Origin: an uncultured Eubacteriales bacterium
Lineage (GTDB): Bacteria; Bacillota; Clostridia; Lachnospirales; Lachnospiraceae
NCBI GenBank assembly: GCA_949294665.1
Contig: CASFID010000065.1
Span: 45,091-109,090 of the forward strand
DNA length: 64,000 nt
Direction: 5' to 3'
The position numbers and the translations under genes were made by a program. Shown in pieces: positions 7,721 through 16,594 of this stretch (positions are counted from its first letter, which is position 1; each line of letters opens with the position of its first letter). The notes beneath the pieces are model-generated. The model saw only the letters and a list, made by a program, of their open reading frames with translations. It was not told where the DNA came from and ran no database searches.

Positions 7721-9400
7721 TTAGATAACCTCAAAATGTTTCAAAGCGTCTTTAATCGCTTCCGCCTTCTCTGCTGTCGGATGTTTTCTCGGCTGTTTCA
7801 ATTCTTCTACCGCATTAGGGGCATCATACATTGGCAAGCCCAAACTTCTCTTTACCTCCGCTATATAAGCAGTATGTACCTTGAAGCCATATTTCGCTTC
7901 TATGTATTCCTTTATCATTTTGTAGGTAACTCGCTCTTTCGGCTTGTACGCCTCGGCTCTTTTAGAGATATTATCAAGCGGTACTTTGCCCTCTCCCTCG
8001 CCAAACTCCACTTTTACGCTGATTGTGCTGTCAGGTTTTTTGTGGGAAAGCAGTACTACCGTCTCAACATGCACCGTCTCACAGAACTGATCCACCGCCG
8101 TCATCTTCTCCACCCGGTACCCCGCAAGCTGCATCATCTCCAGATCTCTCGCCAGGCTCGTCATCTTACAGGAGATATACACAATCCGCTCCACTCCATA
8201 GTTCAGGATCTTAGGCAGAGCCTTCGGGTGGATCCCGTCTCTCGGGGGATCCAGCACAATCACATCCGGCTTCTCTTCAATCTGATCCAGTACCTGAAAT
8301 ACATCGCCTGCTATGAATTTACAGTTGGAAATACCGTTCCTTGCGGCATTTTCCTTTGCTGCCTCTACAGCTTCCTCAACGATCTCCACGCCCACGACTT
8401 CCTTCGCAACCGGCGCCAGCACCTGACTGATCGTCCCGGTCCCGCTGAAGAGATCAAATACGGTCATATCATGGATATCTCCGATATACTCCCGGACCGT
8501 CTCATACAGCACTTCCGCGCCCCTTGTATTGGGCTGGAAGAAGGAGAACGGCGTAATCTTGAATTCCAGATCAAGGAGCTTTTCGTAAAAGAAGTCCTGC
8601 CCCCAGAGGATGCGGGTCTCGTCACTCTTCACCACATCAGAGAGGGAATCATTCAGGATATGGAGGATACCGACGATGCGCCCCTCCAGTTCCAGAGAGA
8701 GAAGCTCGTCCACCAGCGGCTGAAGATCATGCTCTTCCTGTGTGGTAGTCACCAGGTTCACAAGGATCTCTCCTGTTGTATCTCCTCTCCGCAGGAGAAG
8801 ATGGCGCAGGTATCCTGTATGCTGCATCTTTTTATAGTAGCTGACGCCCCGCTTTCTGAAATGCTCCAGCACGCACACAAGAATCTCATTCATATCCGCA
8901 TGCACCAGCCTGCAGTCCGCTGCTGTCAGGACATCATAAGTGCTTCCTTTTTTATGAAGGCCCAGGGAGAGCGGCCCGTCCTTATACTCATCCCCAAAGG
9001 AGAACTCCATCTTGTTCCGGTATCCGAACTCTTTCGGGCTTGCCTTTACACCCTCGAAGACATAACTTCCCTTCACTGCCTCATCCATGATACGCCGGAT
9101 CTGCCCTTCCTTCATCTTCATCTGTTCTTCATAGGGCATGGTCTGATACATACAGCCGCCGCAGGCGGGAAAGATGCTGCAGACGGGCTCTCTTGTCTCC
9201 AGCGGAGACTTCTCCAGCACCTCAAGGAGCCGTCCCTCCGCATTTCCACGCTTGAATTTATTGATGAGAAAACGCACTTTCTGTCCCGGCATTCCGTTCT
9301 TCACCGTGACATACTTGTCCTCCTCAGCAAGATACACGATCCCCTTATTCGGAAAGTCCACTCTCTCTATAGTTCCTTCAAAAATCTGTCCTTTCTTCAT
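7721..9400 (-). CDS. rlmD: 23S rRNA (uracil-5-)-methyltransferase RlmD with replaced C-terminus
   Basis: Methylates a uracil of 23S rRNA to 5-methyluridine with S-adenosylmethionine. Visible parts are an N-terminal TRAM domain (GTIERVDFPNKGIVY), the iron-sulfur cysteines C-x5-C-G-G-C near residue 80, the SAM-binding segment VFDLFSGTGTISQVLAP, the DPPRDGIHPK motif and the catalytic cysteine region YISCKMTSLARDL. The start at 9400 has GGAGG and is preferred to a GTG four codons earlier. The usual fold ends near VHVETVVLLSH (about residue 443-453). About 105 further residues, containing KYGFKVHTAYIAEVKRSLGL, make it about 559 residues, longer than the usual roughly 450. That tail is probably donated by the inserted element. 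Confidence 0.9.
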   Translation of the reverse strand: MKKGQIFEGTIERVDFPNKGIVYLAEEDKYVTVKNGMPGQKVRFLINKFKRGNAEGRLLEVLEKSPLETREPVCSIFPACGGCMYQTMPYEEQMKMKEGQIRRIMDEAVKGSYVFEGVKASPKEFGYRNKMEFSFGDEYKDGPLSLGLHKKGSTYDVLTAADCRLVHADMNEILVCVLEHFRKRGVSYYKKMQHTGYLRHLLLRRGDTTGEILVNLVTTTQEEHDLQPLVDELLSLELEGRIVGILHILNDSLSDVVKSDETRILWGQDFFYEKLLDLEFKITPFSFFQPNTRGAEVLYETVREYIGDIHDMTVFDLFSGTGTISQVLAPVAKEVVGVEIVEEAVEAAKENAARNGISNCKFIAGDVFQVLDQIEEKPDVIVLDPPRDGIHPKALPKILNYGVERIVYISCKMTSLARDLEMMQLAGYRVEKMTAVDQFCETVHVETVVLLSHKKPDSTISVKVEFGEGEGKVPLDNISKRAEAYKPKERVTYKMIKEYIEAKYGFKVHTAYIAEVKRSLGLPMYDAPNAVEELKQPRKHPTAEKAEAIKDALKHFEVI

Positions 9401-9520
9401 CTCTTCCTCCACGTTCGTTTCATCTGCTTCATCACAGCAAAACAGGCAGGGTGCAGTCCATCTACCACATCCTGCCTGTATTCTGTTTCATCATTTTTCG
9501 ATACCGGATCCGTCCGTCTC

Positions 9521-9763
9521 CTATACCTGGTCATCCTCATCGAAATAGTCATCGAAGTCATCGTCAAAATCATCTTCGAAGTCTTCCAGATAGTCCGGTG
9601 TGAAGAAACGGTATACCGCATACGCGATCGCTGCGACTGCTGCAACTGCTCCGATGATCGCCAGCACCCAGATCACTGTGTTTTTCTGTTTCTCTGCATC
9701 ATTTCTGTGCAGCAGCTCAGTTAATTTTGATTCCGCAATCATGTCTTCTATTTTTTTGTTCAT
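9521..9763 (-). CDS. Small single-pass membrane protein with acidic tail
   Basis: An 80-residue protein. Residues 1-27 are charged (KKIEDMIAESKLTELLHRND), then one hydrophobic segment VIWVLAIIGAVAAVAAIAYAV, then a tail of Asp and Glu with regularly spaced aromatics (FEDDFDDDFDDYFDEDD). No function is known to me; such proteins are common in Lachnospiraceae. The ATG at 9763 follows AAGGACGTG. It stands about 120 bp upstream of rlmD on the same strand. Confidence 0.65.
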   Translation of the reverse strand: MNKKIEDMIAESKLTELLHRNDAEKQKNTVIWVLAIIGAVAAVAAIAYAVYRFFTPDYLEDFEDDFDDDFDDYFDEDDQV

Positions 9764-9971
9764 ATCTACACGTCCTTTCCCCGCCTCAGGGCGGCGATTA
9801 CTTTCTGTTATTATACCACTATCATTTTCAGATTACTACTAATTTATTCCAAAATCCTCAGAAAGATGATTTCTCAGATTACTGTTCACATCGTGCTCAG
9901 GAATAGGAAACTGTATAGTCATGCTATCATGTAAAAGGCGGTTTCCTATCACTCCGATCTGCGCCCTCATC

Positions 9972-12260
9972 TTATGAAACCTTCACCAGCCTTGCGAACA
10001 TGGCGAACATCTTTCTGACGCCGGCGCTGTCGAATTCCACCGTCACCTCATAGTCTCTGCCGCCTTCCTTGATCTCGAGCACAGTTCCCTCTCCGAATTT
10101 TGTATGGCGCACCCTGTCTCCCACCTGATAGGAAAGGCTTCCGCTCTTTCCGGCCAGAATCTGGCTTCCCTTCTGAAGAGAGGAAAATGGCTGCTTTCCT
10201 GTTGTCTTTCCTGAAGACTGAGATGCGGAAAACTGGGAGGCAAACGGTCGTGCGCGGAACGCTTCCTTCGCATGAGAATATGTATTCTGGACCGGGATCT
10301 GTGTTCCTTCCTCGATCTTCCGGTTTCCCGTATCGATCAATTCCATGGGGATCTCCTTGATGAACCGGGACATCTTGTTGAACTGTGTCTCTCCCCGCAC
10401 CATCCTGCGCCGTGCGCAGGTCAGGGTGAGTTTCTCCTCTGCGCGGGTGATGCCCACATAGCAGAGCCTGCGTTCTTCCTCCAGATCTTCATTGTCATCC
10501 GATGTGATCGTCATATAGCTCGGGAACAGACCATCTTCCATCCCCGCCAGATATACATGGGGGAATTCCAGTCCTTTTGCACTGTGAAGTGTCATCAGGA
10601 CCACATAGTCCTGATCCTCGTCCAGACTGTCGATATCAGCGACGAGGGCAACTTCCTCGAGGAACCCGCTCAGAGACGCCTCTTCGCCCCTGTCCTGGCA
10701 GTCCTCCTCATACGCCGCCGCCTTATTGACAAGCTCGTCGATATTCTCAATCCTGGACTCCGCCTCCACTTTGTCTTCCGCTTCCAGGCTCTCCACATAT
10801 CCGGTCTTCTCTATGATCTCCCGAAGAAGGTCCGTGATGCTCTCTTTCTCTGTCTGACCTTTGAAATATTCAATCAGCGCCGCGAAGGAATCCAGCTTTG
10901 ATACACTCCTTCCCACGCCGGGGATCAGTTCCGGCGCCAGCAGCGCTTCGTAAAATCCGATTCCTCTCTCATCGGCAGACTCCTGGATCCGGTTGATCGT
11001 CGTCAGCCCGATCCCACGCTTCGGTACGTTGATGATGCGGCGCACGGCAAGATCGTCCTGCCCGTTATCCACCGTCTTCAGGTAAGCGAGGAGGTCCTTG
11101 ATCTCCCTGCGCGCGTAGAAATTGATGCCTCCTACGATCTTATAAGGGATATTCATGGCTATAAATTTTTCCTCGAACAGACGGGACTGCGCATTCGTCC
11201 GATAGAGGACCGCACTGTCATTGTAAGAAGCGCCTTCCTGTACTTCTTTTTTAATATCTTCAGCTATATATTCCGCTTCATCGAATGCAGTATCAAACTG
11301 CCTGAGCTGGATTTTCTCTCCCTCTCCGTTGTCCGTCCAGAGCGTCTTCTCTTTCCGGTTCCTGTTGTTCCTGATAACTCCGTTCGCCGCGTTCAGAATA
11401 TTGCCCGTGGATCTGTAGTTCTGCTCCAGCCTGACCACATGTGCATCCGGGAACTCATGCTCGAAGTCCAGGATATTCCGGATATTTGCCCCCCGGAACT
11501 TATAGATCGACTGGTCGTCGTCTCCTACTACACAGAGATTCCTGTATTTTCCGGCAAGCAGCCTGACAAGACGGAACTGGACCGTGTTTGTATCCTGGTA
11601 CTCATCCACCATGATGTAGCGGAACCGTTCCTGATAGTATTCCAGCACATCGGGCTGGGTCTCCAGAAGCTGCACGGTCTTGACGAGAAGATCGTCGAAA
11701 TCCAGCGCATTGTTCGCCTTAAGCTGGGCTTCATATTCGCGGTACACCTTCGCGATCTTGAGTTGTCCGAAATCGCCTCCTGCGTTCAGCTCAAACTCGT
11801 CCGGCAGGATCATCTCATTCTTCGCCGACGAGACCGCTGCCAGAAGATTCCTTTCCTTATATACTTTTGTGTCAATATCCACTTTCCGGCAGACTTCCTT
11901 CATCAGTGTCTTCTGATCATCCGTGTCATAGATCGTAAAACGGTTGTCATACCCCAGCCGGTCGATGAACCGTCTCAGGATCCTGACACAGGCTGAATGG
12001 AACGTGCTCACCCAGATGCTCTCTGCACCGAAGCTCACCAGAGAATCCACCCGCTGGCGCATTTCCTCCGCCGCCTTGTTCGTAAATGTAATGGCAAGGA
12101 TATTCCAGGGATTCACGCCTCTCTCATCGATCAGATATGCGATACGGTGAGTCAGCACCCTGGTCTTTCCCGAACCCGCTCCCGCCAGGATCAGAAGCGG
12201 ACCATCCGTATGCAGGACCGCCTCCCTCTGGGGTTCATTCAATGTATCATAAATGCTCAT
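9972..12260 (-). CDS. pcrA: ATP-dependent DNA helicase PcrA (UvrD/Rep family)
   Basis: Superfamily 1 3'-5' DNA helicase of 762 residues for repair, removal of stalled complexes and rolling-circle replication. The start at 12260 (MSIYDTLNEPQREAV) has AGGAGAG upstream; a frame opening 42 codons earlier has no site. Motifs in order are LAGAGSGKTRVLTHRIAYLI (Walker A), TFTNKAAEEMR (Ia), VDEYQDTN (II), GDDDQSIYKFRGA (III), EQNYRST (IV), LMTLHSAKGLEFPHVYL (V) and LCYVGITRAEEKL (VI). The C-terminal segment VGDRVRHTKFGEGTVLEIKEG is the Tudor-like RNA-polymerase-binding domain of PcrA. A good promoter lies at 12325-12353. Confidence 0.96.
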   Translation of the reverse strand: MSIYDTLNEPQREAVLHTDGPLLILAGAGSGKTRVLTHRIAYLIDERGVNPWNILAITFTNKAAEEMRQRVDSLVSFGAESIWVSTFHSACVRILRRFIDRLGYDNRFTIYDTDDQKTLMKEVCRKVDIDTKVYKERNLLAAVSSAKNEMILPDEFELNAGGDFGQLKIAKVYREYEAQLKANNALDFDDLLVKTVQLLETQPDVLEYYQERFRYIMVDEYQDTNTVQFRLVRLLAGKYRNLCVVGDDDQSIYKFRGANIRNILDFEHEFPDAHVVRLEQNYRSTGNILNAANGVIRNNRNRKEKTLWTDNGEGEKIQLRQFDTAFDEAEYIAEDIKKEVQEGASYNDSAVLYRTNAQSRLFEEKFIAMNIPYKIVGGINFYARREIKDLLAYLKTVDNGQDDLAVRRIINVPKRGIGLTTINRIQESADERGIGFYEALLAPELIPGVGRSVSKLDSFAALIEYFKGQTEKESITDLLREIIEKTGYVESLEAEDKVEAESRIENIDELVNKAAAYEEDCQDRGEEASLSGFLEEVALVADIDSLDEDQDYVVLMTLHSAKGLEFPHVYLAGMEDGLFPSYMTITSDDNEDLEEERRLCYVGITRAEEKLTLTCARRRMVRGETQFNKMSRFIKEIPMELIDTGNRKIEEGTQIPVQNTYSHAKEAFRARPFASQFSASQSSGKTTGKQPFSSLQKGSQILAGKSGSLSYQVGDRVRHTKFGEGTVLEIKEGGRDYEVTVEFDSAGVRKMFAMFARLVKVS

Positions 12261-12324
12261 AGATCTCTCCTGTTCTCCGATAAATTTCTGTTCATCGAAC
12301 ATTTGTCCGATGCCGGTAACTACC

Positions 12325-12353
12325 ATTATCAGATACCCCTCACTGATTGTCAA
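12325..12353 (-). promoter_or_regulatory. Promoter of pcrA
   Basis: Minus-strand -35 TTGACA (12348-12353), 17-bp spacer, -10 GATAAT (12325-12330), giving a leader of roughly 58 nt before the pcrA start. Confidence 0.65.
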
Positions 12354-12372
12354 CCTGACTTTCCCAATTTTT

Positions 12373-12402
12373 TTGTCATTTTCCATCCTTTTGTGCTAAT
12401 AT
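12373..12402 (+). promoter_or_regulatory. Promoter of the AGCS symporter gene
   Basis: TTGTCA (12373-12378), 18-bp spacer, TAATAT (12397-12402), about 70 bp upstream of the symporter start. It is divergent from the pcrA promoter. Confidence 0.5.
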
Positions 12403-12474
12403 AGAAAGGCTGGCGTCCGTGCGGCACTGCCGGGCGCCGGAGCTAGTTTATTACCAGAAAGGAATCAGATTCTC

Positions 12475-13860
12475 ATGTTGGAAACATTTGAAAAAATCAA
12501 CAGTGCAGTCAACGGCTTTGTATGGGGCGTCCCCGCCATGGTCTGCATCATTGGAGTGGGGCTTCTCCTCAGTATCCGGACCCGCTTCATCCAGTTCCGC
12601 AAATTCGGATATACCTTCAAGGTAACTCTGGGGCGCATATTTCATAAGAAGGAAGCCTCCGACGGATCCATCACCCCGTTCCAGGCAGTGTGCACCGCCC
12701 TCGCTGCCACCGTGGGCACCGGTAATATCGCAGGCGTCGCAGGCGCGATCGCGATCGGCGGCCCCGGCGCGGTTTTCTGGATGTGGATCTCTGCCCTGCT
12801 CGGCATGTGCACCAAATTTTCTGAGGTGACTCTCGCCGTACATTTCCGCGAAAAGAACAGGCAGGGAGACTGGACCGGAGGTCCCATGTATTACATCAAG
12901 AACGGACTGGGGCCGAAATGGCGCTGGATGGCAGTCCTGTTCGCCCTGCTGGGAGTTCTGACTGTATTCGGCACAGGAAATGCAACACAGGTGAACACGA
13001 TCACCTCCGCCATCAACACGGCTCTGCTAAACTATCATGTGATCGACGCGTCCTCCGTCTCTGTCTCGAGCCTGATCATCGGCATCATCATCGCAATCCT
13101 TGTGGCGCTGATCCTGCTGGGCGGGATCAAACGGATCGGAAGAGTTGCGGAGATGCTCGTGCCGTTCATGGCGCTGCTCTACATCATCCTTGCTCTGGGC
13201 GTGATCTTCCTGAACATCGACCGTGTACCCGGAGTATTTGCCTCGATCATCGAAGGCGCGTTCTCTCCGGCATCCGTGACAGGCGGAGTCGTTGGCAGCT
13301 TCTTTCTCAGTATGCAGAAGGGTGTCGCCAGGGGAATCTTCTCCAATGAGGCCGGTCTCGGTACAGGCTCTATCGCCCACGCAACCGCTGATACAGATCA
13401 CCCGGTAAAACAGGGATTCTTCGGCATCTTCGAAGTGTTTGCAGACACGATCGTGATCTGCACTATGACCGCCCTGGTCATCCTTTGCAGCGGAGTCAGC
13501 GTCAGCTACGGAACAGACGCAGGAGCCGAACTCACGATCAACGGATTCATCACCACCTACGGAAGCTGGGTATCCATCTTTACCGCTGTTGCTCTGTGCT
13601 GCTTCGCATTTTCCACGATCCTGGGCTGGGGGCTCTATGGAACACGGTGCATTGAATTTCTCTTCGGCTCATGGATCAACAAGCCCTTTATGGTCGTCTA
13701 CTCACTTGTAGCAGTCATCGGAGCGACCGCAGATCTGGGACTCCTCTGGAGCGTGGCCGAGACATTCAACGGGCTGATGTCCATCCCGAACCTGATCGCC
13801 CTGTTCCTGCTGTCAGGCACAGTGGTAAAACTTGTAAAGGACTATTTCAAGAATCATTGA
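12475..13860 (+). CDS. Sodium:alanine/glycine symporter (AGCS family)
   Basis: Inner-membrane carrier of 461 residues that imports small neutral amino acids (alanine or glycine) with Na+. The family signature is clear near residue 80: VGTGNIAGVAGAIAIGGPGAVFWMW, followed by the conserved KFSEVTLAVHFRE and GGPMYYIKNGLG segments. Later come GRVAEMLVPFMALLYI and FSNEAGLGTGSIAHA, which are also typical. The length is normal. The start at 12475 has AAAGGAATC upstream. It stands alone, divergent from pcrA. The exact substrate cannot be told from sequence. Confidence 0.93.
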   Translation: MLETFEKINSAVNGFVWGVPAMVCIIGVGLLLSIRTRFIQFRKFGYTFKVTLGRIFHKKEASDGSITPFQAVCTALAATVGTGNIAGVAGAIAIGGPGAVFWMWISALLGMCTKFSEVTLAVHFREKNRQGDWTGGPMYYIKNGLGPKWRWMAVLFALLGVLTVFGTGNATQVNTITSAINTALLNYHVIDASSVSVSSLIIGIIIAILVALILLGGIKRIGRVAEMLVPFMALLYIILALGVIFLNIDRVPGVFASIIEGAFSPASVTGGVVGSFFLSMQKGVARGIFSNEAGLGTGSIAHATADTDHPVKQGFFGIFEVFADTIVICTMTALVILCSGVSVSYGTDAGAELTINGFITTYGSWVSIFTAVALCCFAFSTILGWGLYGTRCIEFLFGSWINKPFMVVYSLVAVIGATADLGLLWSVAETFNGLMSIPNLIALFLLSGTVVKLVKDYFKNH

Positions 13861-13919
13861 GGGAAAAGGCTTGTCATATAGTTTTCAATACTATATAATA
13901 AGTACACTGAGGTGATAAT

Positions 13920-14534
13920 ATGACAATAGATACGAATGATATACTGAACAGCATCCTGGAAAGTCTCTCCCGCATCGATTATATCAAACCGGGAGAGATC
14001 CCCAATATAGACCTGTATATGGATCAGGTCACGACCTTCATGGATGAGCAGCTTTCATCGACAAAGCGCTATGAGGAAGACAAAATTCTGACAAAGACAA
14101 TGATCAACAATTATACAAAGAATAATCTTCTTCCGCCGCCTGTCAAAAAGAAGTATTCCCGAGTGCATGTCCTGATCCTTATCTTTATTTACTATTTTAA
14201 GAACATTCTTTCCATCAAAGACATCGAGACAGTCCTGACTCCTCTGACGGAAAAGTACTTTTCCGGAGAAGGCCCCATGGATCTGTCCTCCGTGTACAAA
14301 GAGGTCTGCGAGATGGAAAAGGGACGGATCAAGCCACTCCAGGAATCAGTCCGGGAAGCATACGAAAAATCAATGTCTGCGTTTTCGGAGATACCGGACG
14401 GCGAAGACCGTGATGAACTGAAGCTCTTCGCCTTTATCTGCAGCCTGAGCTTCGACGTCTATCTGAAAAAGACAATGATCGAGAAGATCATCGACGAACT
14501 GGCAGAAAAGCACACGAAAAAAAAGAAAGATTAA
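13920..14534 (+). CDS. DUF1836 domain protein
   Basis: A 204-residue soluble protein of the DUF1836 family, common in Clostridia and thought to be a MerR-like DNA-binding protein. Visible features are the segment LTKTMINNYTKNNLLPPPVKKKYSRVHVLILIFIYYFKNILSIKDIE (about residues 60-107), which resembles a winged helix reading T-x-x-M-I-x-N-Y, and a C-terminal helical part ending KKKKD. The ATG at 13920 follows GAGGTGATAAT. It shares a terminator with yerC, which converges on it. Target genes are unknown. Confidence 0.75.
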   Translation: MTIDTNDILNSILESLSRIDYIKPGEIPNIDLYMDQVTTFMDEQLSSTKRYEEDKILTKTMINNYTKNNLLPPPVKKKYSRVHVLILIFIYYFKNILSIKDIETVLTPLTEKYFSGEGPMDLSSVYKEVCEMEKGRIKPLQESVREAYEKSMSAFSEIPDGEDRDELKLFAFICSLSFDVYLKKTMIEKIIDELAEKHTKKKKD

Positions 14535-14542
14535 TGCTGTAA

Positions 14543-14590
14543 GAGCAGGTTCCGCACCGCGGCCGGGACCTGCTCCTGAAGCATTTTTTA
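14543..14590. terminator. Terminator between convergent DUF1836 and yerC genes
   Basis: GAGCAGGT/ACCTGCTC stem (14543-14575) with a GC-rich loop, followed on the plus strand by GCATTTTTTA. It clearly serves the DUF1836 gene; the minus side is weaker in T. Confidence 0.75.
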
Positions 14591-14616
14591 TTGTACCGGC
14601 ATCCTCACCGTGCCGT

Positions 14617-14910
14617 TTATTCTTCTTTATTGATCCTCTCAAACACCATATCATACCCGTCGTTTCCGTAATTCAGGGATCGGTTTACACGACTGATCGT
14701 CGCAGTGGAAGCACCTGTCTTCTCCGCGATCTCGAGATATGTCTTCTGCTCTCTCAGCATCCTGGCCACCTCAAAGCGCTGCGACAGGGAGAGAAGTTCA
14801 TTGATGGTACAGATATCTTCAAAAAATGTATAGCACTCTTCTTTATTTTCCAGGCTGAGAATCGCACGAAAGAGATAGTCTACAGCCTCTGTTCTGATCT
14901 TTTTACTCAT
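14617..14910 (-). CDS. yerC: YerC/YecD family TrpR-like regulator
   Basis: A 97-residue DNA-binding protein of the TrpR superfamily. The helical repressor fold is visible as LLSLSQRFEVARMLREQKTYLEIAEKTGASTATISRVNRSLNYG, where TYLEIAEKTGASTATISRVNR is the helix-turn-helix. The family (YerC in Bacillus, YecD) is widespread in Firmicutes; its ligand and targets are not settled. The length is standard. It stands alone on the minus strand, convergent with the DUF1836 gene. Confidence 0.88.
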   Translation of the reverse strand: MSKKIRTEAVDYLFRAILSLENKEECYTFFEDICTINELLSLSQRFEVARMLREQKTYLEIAEKTGASTATISRVNRSLNYGNDGYDMVFERINKEE

Positions 14911-15020
14911 AATTATTCAGACTCCTTCCAACCTAAAAAACGGCAGCCCGGTCTGTACCAAGCCACCGTTACATTTTAGCACACTAAATTTGTAAAGTCC
15001 ACAGTTTTATGAGAATTTTA

Positions 15021-15184
15021 GTGACAGTTCAGCTATAAGGGAAGGGGCATACTGATTTATGCTGGCATAAGAATCAGTCTGTCCCTTCCCTTATGAGCGG
15101 AGCGCCCGTATATGAGCAAAGGAGCGGCGCAGCCGCAGAAGCACGTATGTGCGGCTTTGCGAATGGCGCGGGCTGAACTGTCAC
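15021..15184. repeat. 164-bp palindromic element with 13-bp perfect inverted ends
   Basis: The ends are GTGACAGTTCAGC (15021-15033) and its exact complement (15172-15184). Inside, ATAAGGGAAGGG (from 15034) pairs with CCCTTCCCTTAT (about 15082-15094) around a second stem ACTGATT/AATCAGT, and a third hairpin GCCGCA/TGCGGC sits near 15132-15156. No protein is encoded. It lies between the yerC and PHP genes. It may be a MITE-like or repetitive extragenic element; no clear target duplication is seen. Confidence 0.6.
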
Positions 15185-15199
15185 ACTATTCCAACTATA

Positions 15200-15925
15200 T
15201 CAGATATTTTTCAGGGAAGGGATAAAGCTTTTAAGCAGTTCCAGATTTGCAGTCGCGATCAGCTCCTCCGGGAAACCGCAGTAATCGATCACTTCCTTTA
15301 TATAAGTAAAGTTGCCGGCATCCACGTTCACATGTGCATCGCTTCCTGTTGTGACCGGCACCTCATACTGACGGCACAGATCCAGCATGGTGATCATGTT
15401 CTCCCTCGTTCCTTTTCTGCTGCTCTGCGGGCGGAGAGACGAGTTGTTCAGTTCAAGAAGCGTCCCCGTCTCCTTCGCCGTACGGACGAGGACCTCATAA
15501 TCCAGCGGAAATCTTCCGTCGTCCGGGTGTCCGATAATATGGATATAGGGCTTTTTCATTGCCTCCACATAGGCACGCGTATTCTCCTTTTCCGTGTGTC
15601 CAAGCCCGTAGCACGGCGGATGGACACTGGCAACAACGATATCAAGATCTCTGCAGGTATTCTCCGGGAGATCAATTATCCCGTCCGGGTCCATGATATT
15701 GACCTCTGCACCCATGAGCAGTCGGATCCCCTTCTGCATCCTCGGCACCACGTCCAGATTCTGAAAATAGAACAGCCCGCAGGTCCCCGGCATCTCAGGT
15801 GCATGCTCCGTCAGAGCAAGTGCCTTCAGCCCCTTCGCCGCAGCCGCCTCCGCCATCTCCGTGATCGTGCTGTACGCATGCCCGCTGGCAATGGTATGGG
15901 AGTGTGTATCCACTAAAAATTTCAT
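15200..15925 (-). CDS. PHP-domain phosphoesterase (YcdX-like)
   Basis: Metal-dependent phosphatase of 241 residues in the polymerase-and-histidinol-phosphatase family. Metal ligands are visible in order: DTHSHT near the N-terminus, TEHAPEMPG, a glutamate in GAEVNIMD, VASVHPP, IIGHPDD and TTGSDAHV near the C-terminus. This pattern fits YcdX-type proteins rather than histidinol phosphatase of the HisK type. The start at 15925 (MKFLVDTHSH) has AAAGGAGG upstream and is preferred over one eight codons earlier. The natural substrate is unknown. It is monocistronic. Confidence 0.85.
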   Translation of the reverse strand: MKFLVDTHSHTIASGHAYSTITEMAEAAAAKGLKALALTEHAPEMPGTCGLFYFQNLDVVPRMQKGIRLLMGAEVNIMDPDGIIDLPENTCRDLDIVVASVHPPCYGLGHTEKENTRAYVEAMKKPYIHIIGHPDDGRFPLDYEVLVRTAKETGTLLELNNSSLRPQSSRKGTRENMITMLDLCRQYEVPVTTGSDAHVNVDAGNFTYIKEVIDYCGFPEELIATANLELLKSFIPSLKNI

Positions 15926-16073
15926 AAAACAATCTGCCTCCTTTGTCATGTATCATCTCAATTCAACTCAGTTATTATACCATATTTTTCCCCGAATACA
16001 ATTTCAGGAATAGAAGACAATACTGTACTGAATCAGTCACTGAAACAAAAAATGACCGGCGCAGCATCCAGCC

Positions 16074-16307
16074 ATGCCGGCACACACAGATCAGGAGGTG
16101 AGTGATCTGAAAAAGAAGACCAACCGGGAGATCATCGACGACTATGATTACCTTGCCAATGCAGCCTCATCCATGGACTGCACCGGATTGATCCCGTCTC
16201 TTCCGAAAGATGAAGAAGAGATCCGATCTTACAATGAAATCTATCAGTTTCTGCCCAGGGCAGCAGCGCCCAAAACGGAAGAAACACACCGTGCGGATCA
16301 GACCTGA
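16074..16307 (+). CDS. Small hypothetical protein
   Basis: Up to 77 residues, unrecognised. The true start may lie inside: AGGAGG at 16091-16096 points to a CTG at 16107, giving a protein beginning with KKKTNREIIDDYDYLANAASS, which looks like the conserved part; the ATG at 16074 lacks a site. The product is acidic, lacks membrane segments and has a variable tail (PKTEETHRADQT). The 287 bp that follow before the next gene contain only a small CCGCC/GGCGG hairpin. Confidence 0.45.
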   Translation: MPAHTDQEVSDLKKKTNREIIDDYDYLANAASSMDCTGLIPSLPKDEEEIRSYNEIYQFLPRAAAPKTEETHRADQT

Positions 16308-16594
16308 TCCGCCGCCGGCATTCTGACGGGCTGTGTATCTGAGGGTTCGCTGCTGTTCACTCCTGACCACCGCCCTCATGCGCACTCGTCACGGTGCCGC
16401 GCCCCAGTTCTGCACTTCGTGCCAAGACCGCCTATACGGGCGGCGGTTACGAGTTCTATAAGTATGGTGCGGACAGTAACGAAGGTTCGACAGATTTCGG
16501 TGTAATGTTTCATTTTTCCATTGTCCTCTCGGTTTCAAAATGCTATAATAAATGCGTTATAGGTTTGTCAATAACAAGAGAGGAGTACATAATT

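Larger units (their letters stand above)
1..8075. mobile_element. End portion of a putative integrative conjugative element inserted in rlmD
   Basis: The stretch carries a thioester/SpaA adhesin, ParB, ParA, two small coupled genes and an AbiJ-like gene, all on the minus strand. This gene set is typical of Tn1549-like elements of gut Firmicutes. It ends at the 3' part of rlmD, and rumA/rlmD is an established ICE insertion site. The boundary is placed at the codons for HVETVV in RlmD, where the conserved methyltransferase fold ends and an unrelated tail begins. No integrase or second attachment copy is in the window, so both the element and its right limit are inferred. The left limit lies outside. 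Confidence 0.6.

Noticed and set aside
7709-9724. Long plus-strand frame of 671 codons opposite rlmD
   Set aside because: It is antisense to a clearly conserved methyltransferase gene, has no ribosome site and encodes a composition without recognisable domains.
16394-16594. Upstream extension of the zinc-ribbon protein frame
   Set aside because: The ATG at 16595 has a good AGAGGAG site and starts exactly at the zinc ribbon; the upstream codons look noncoding.
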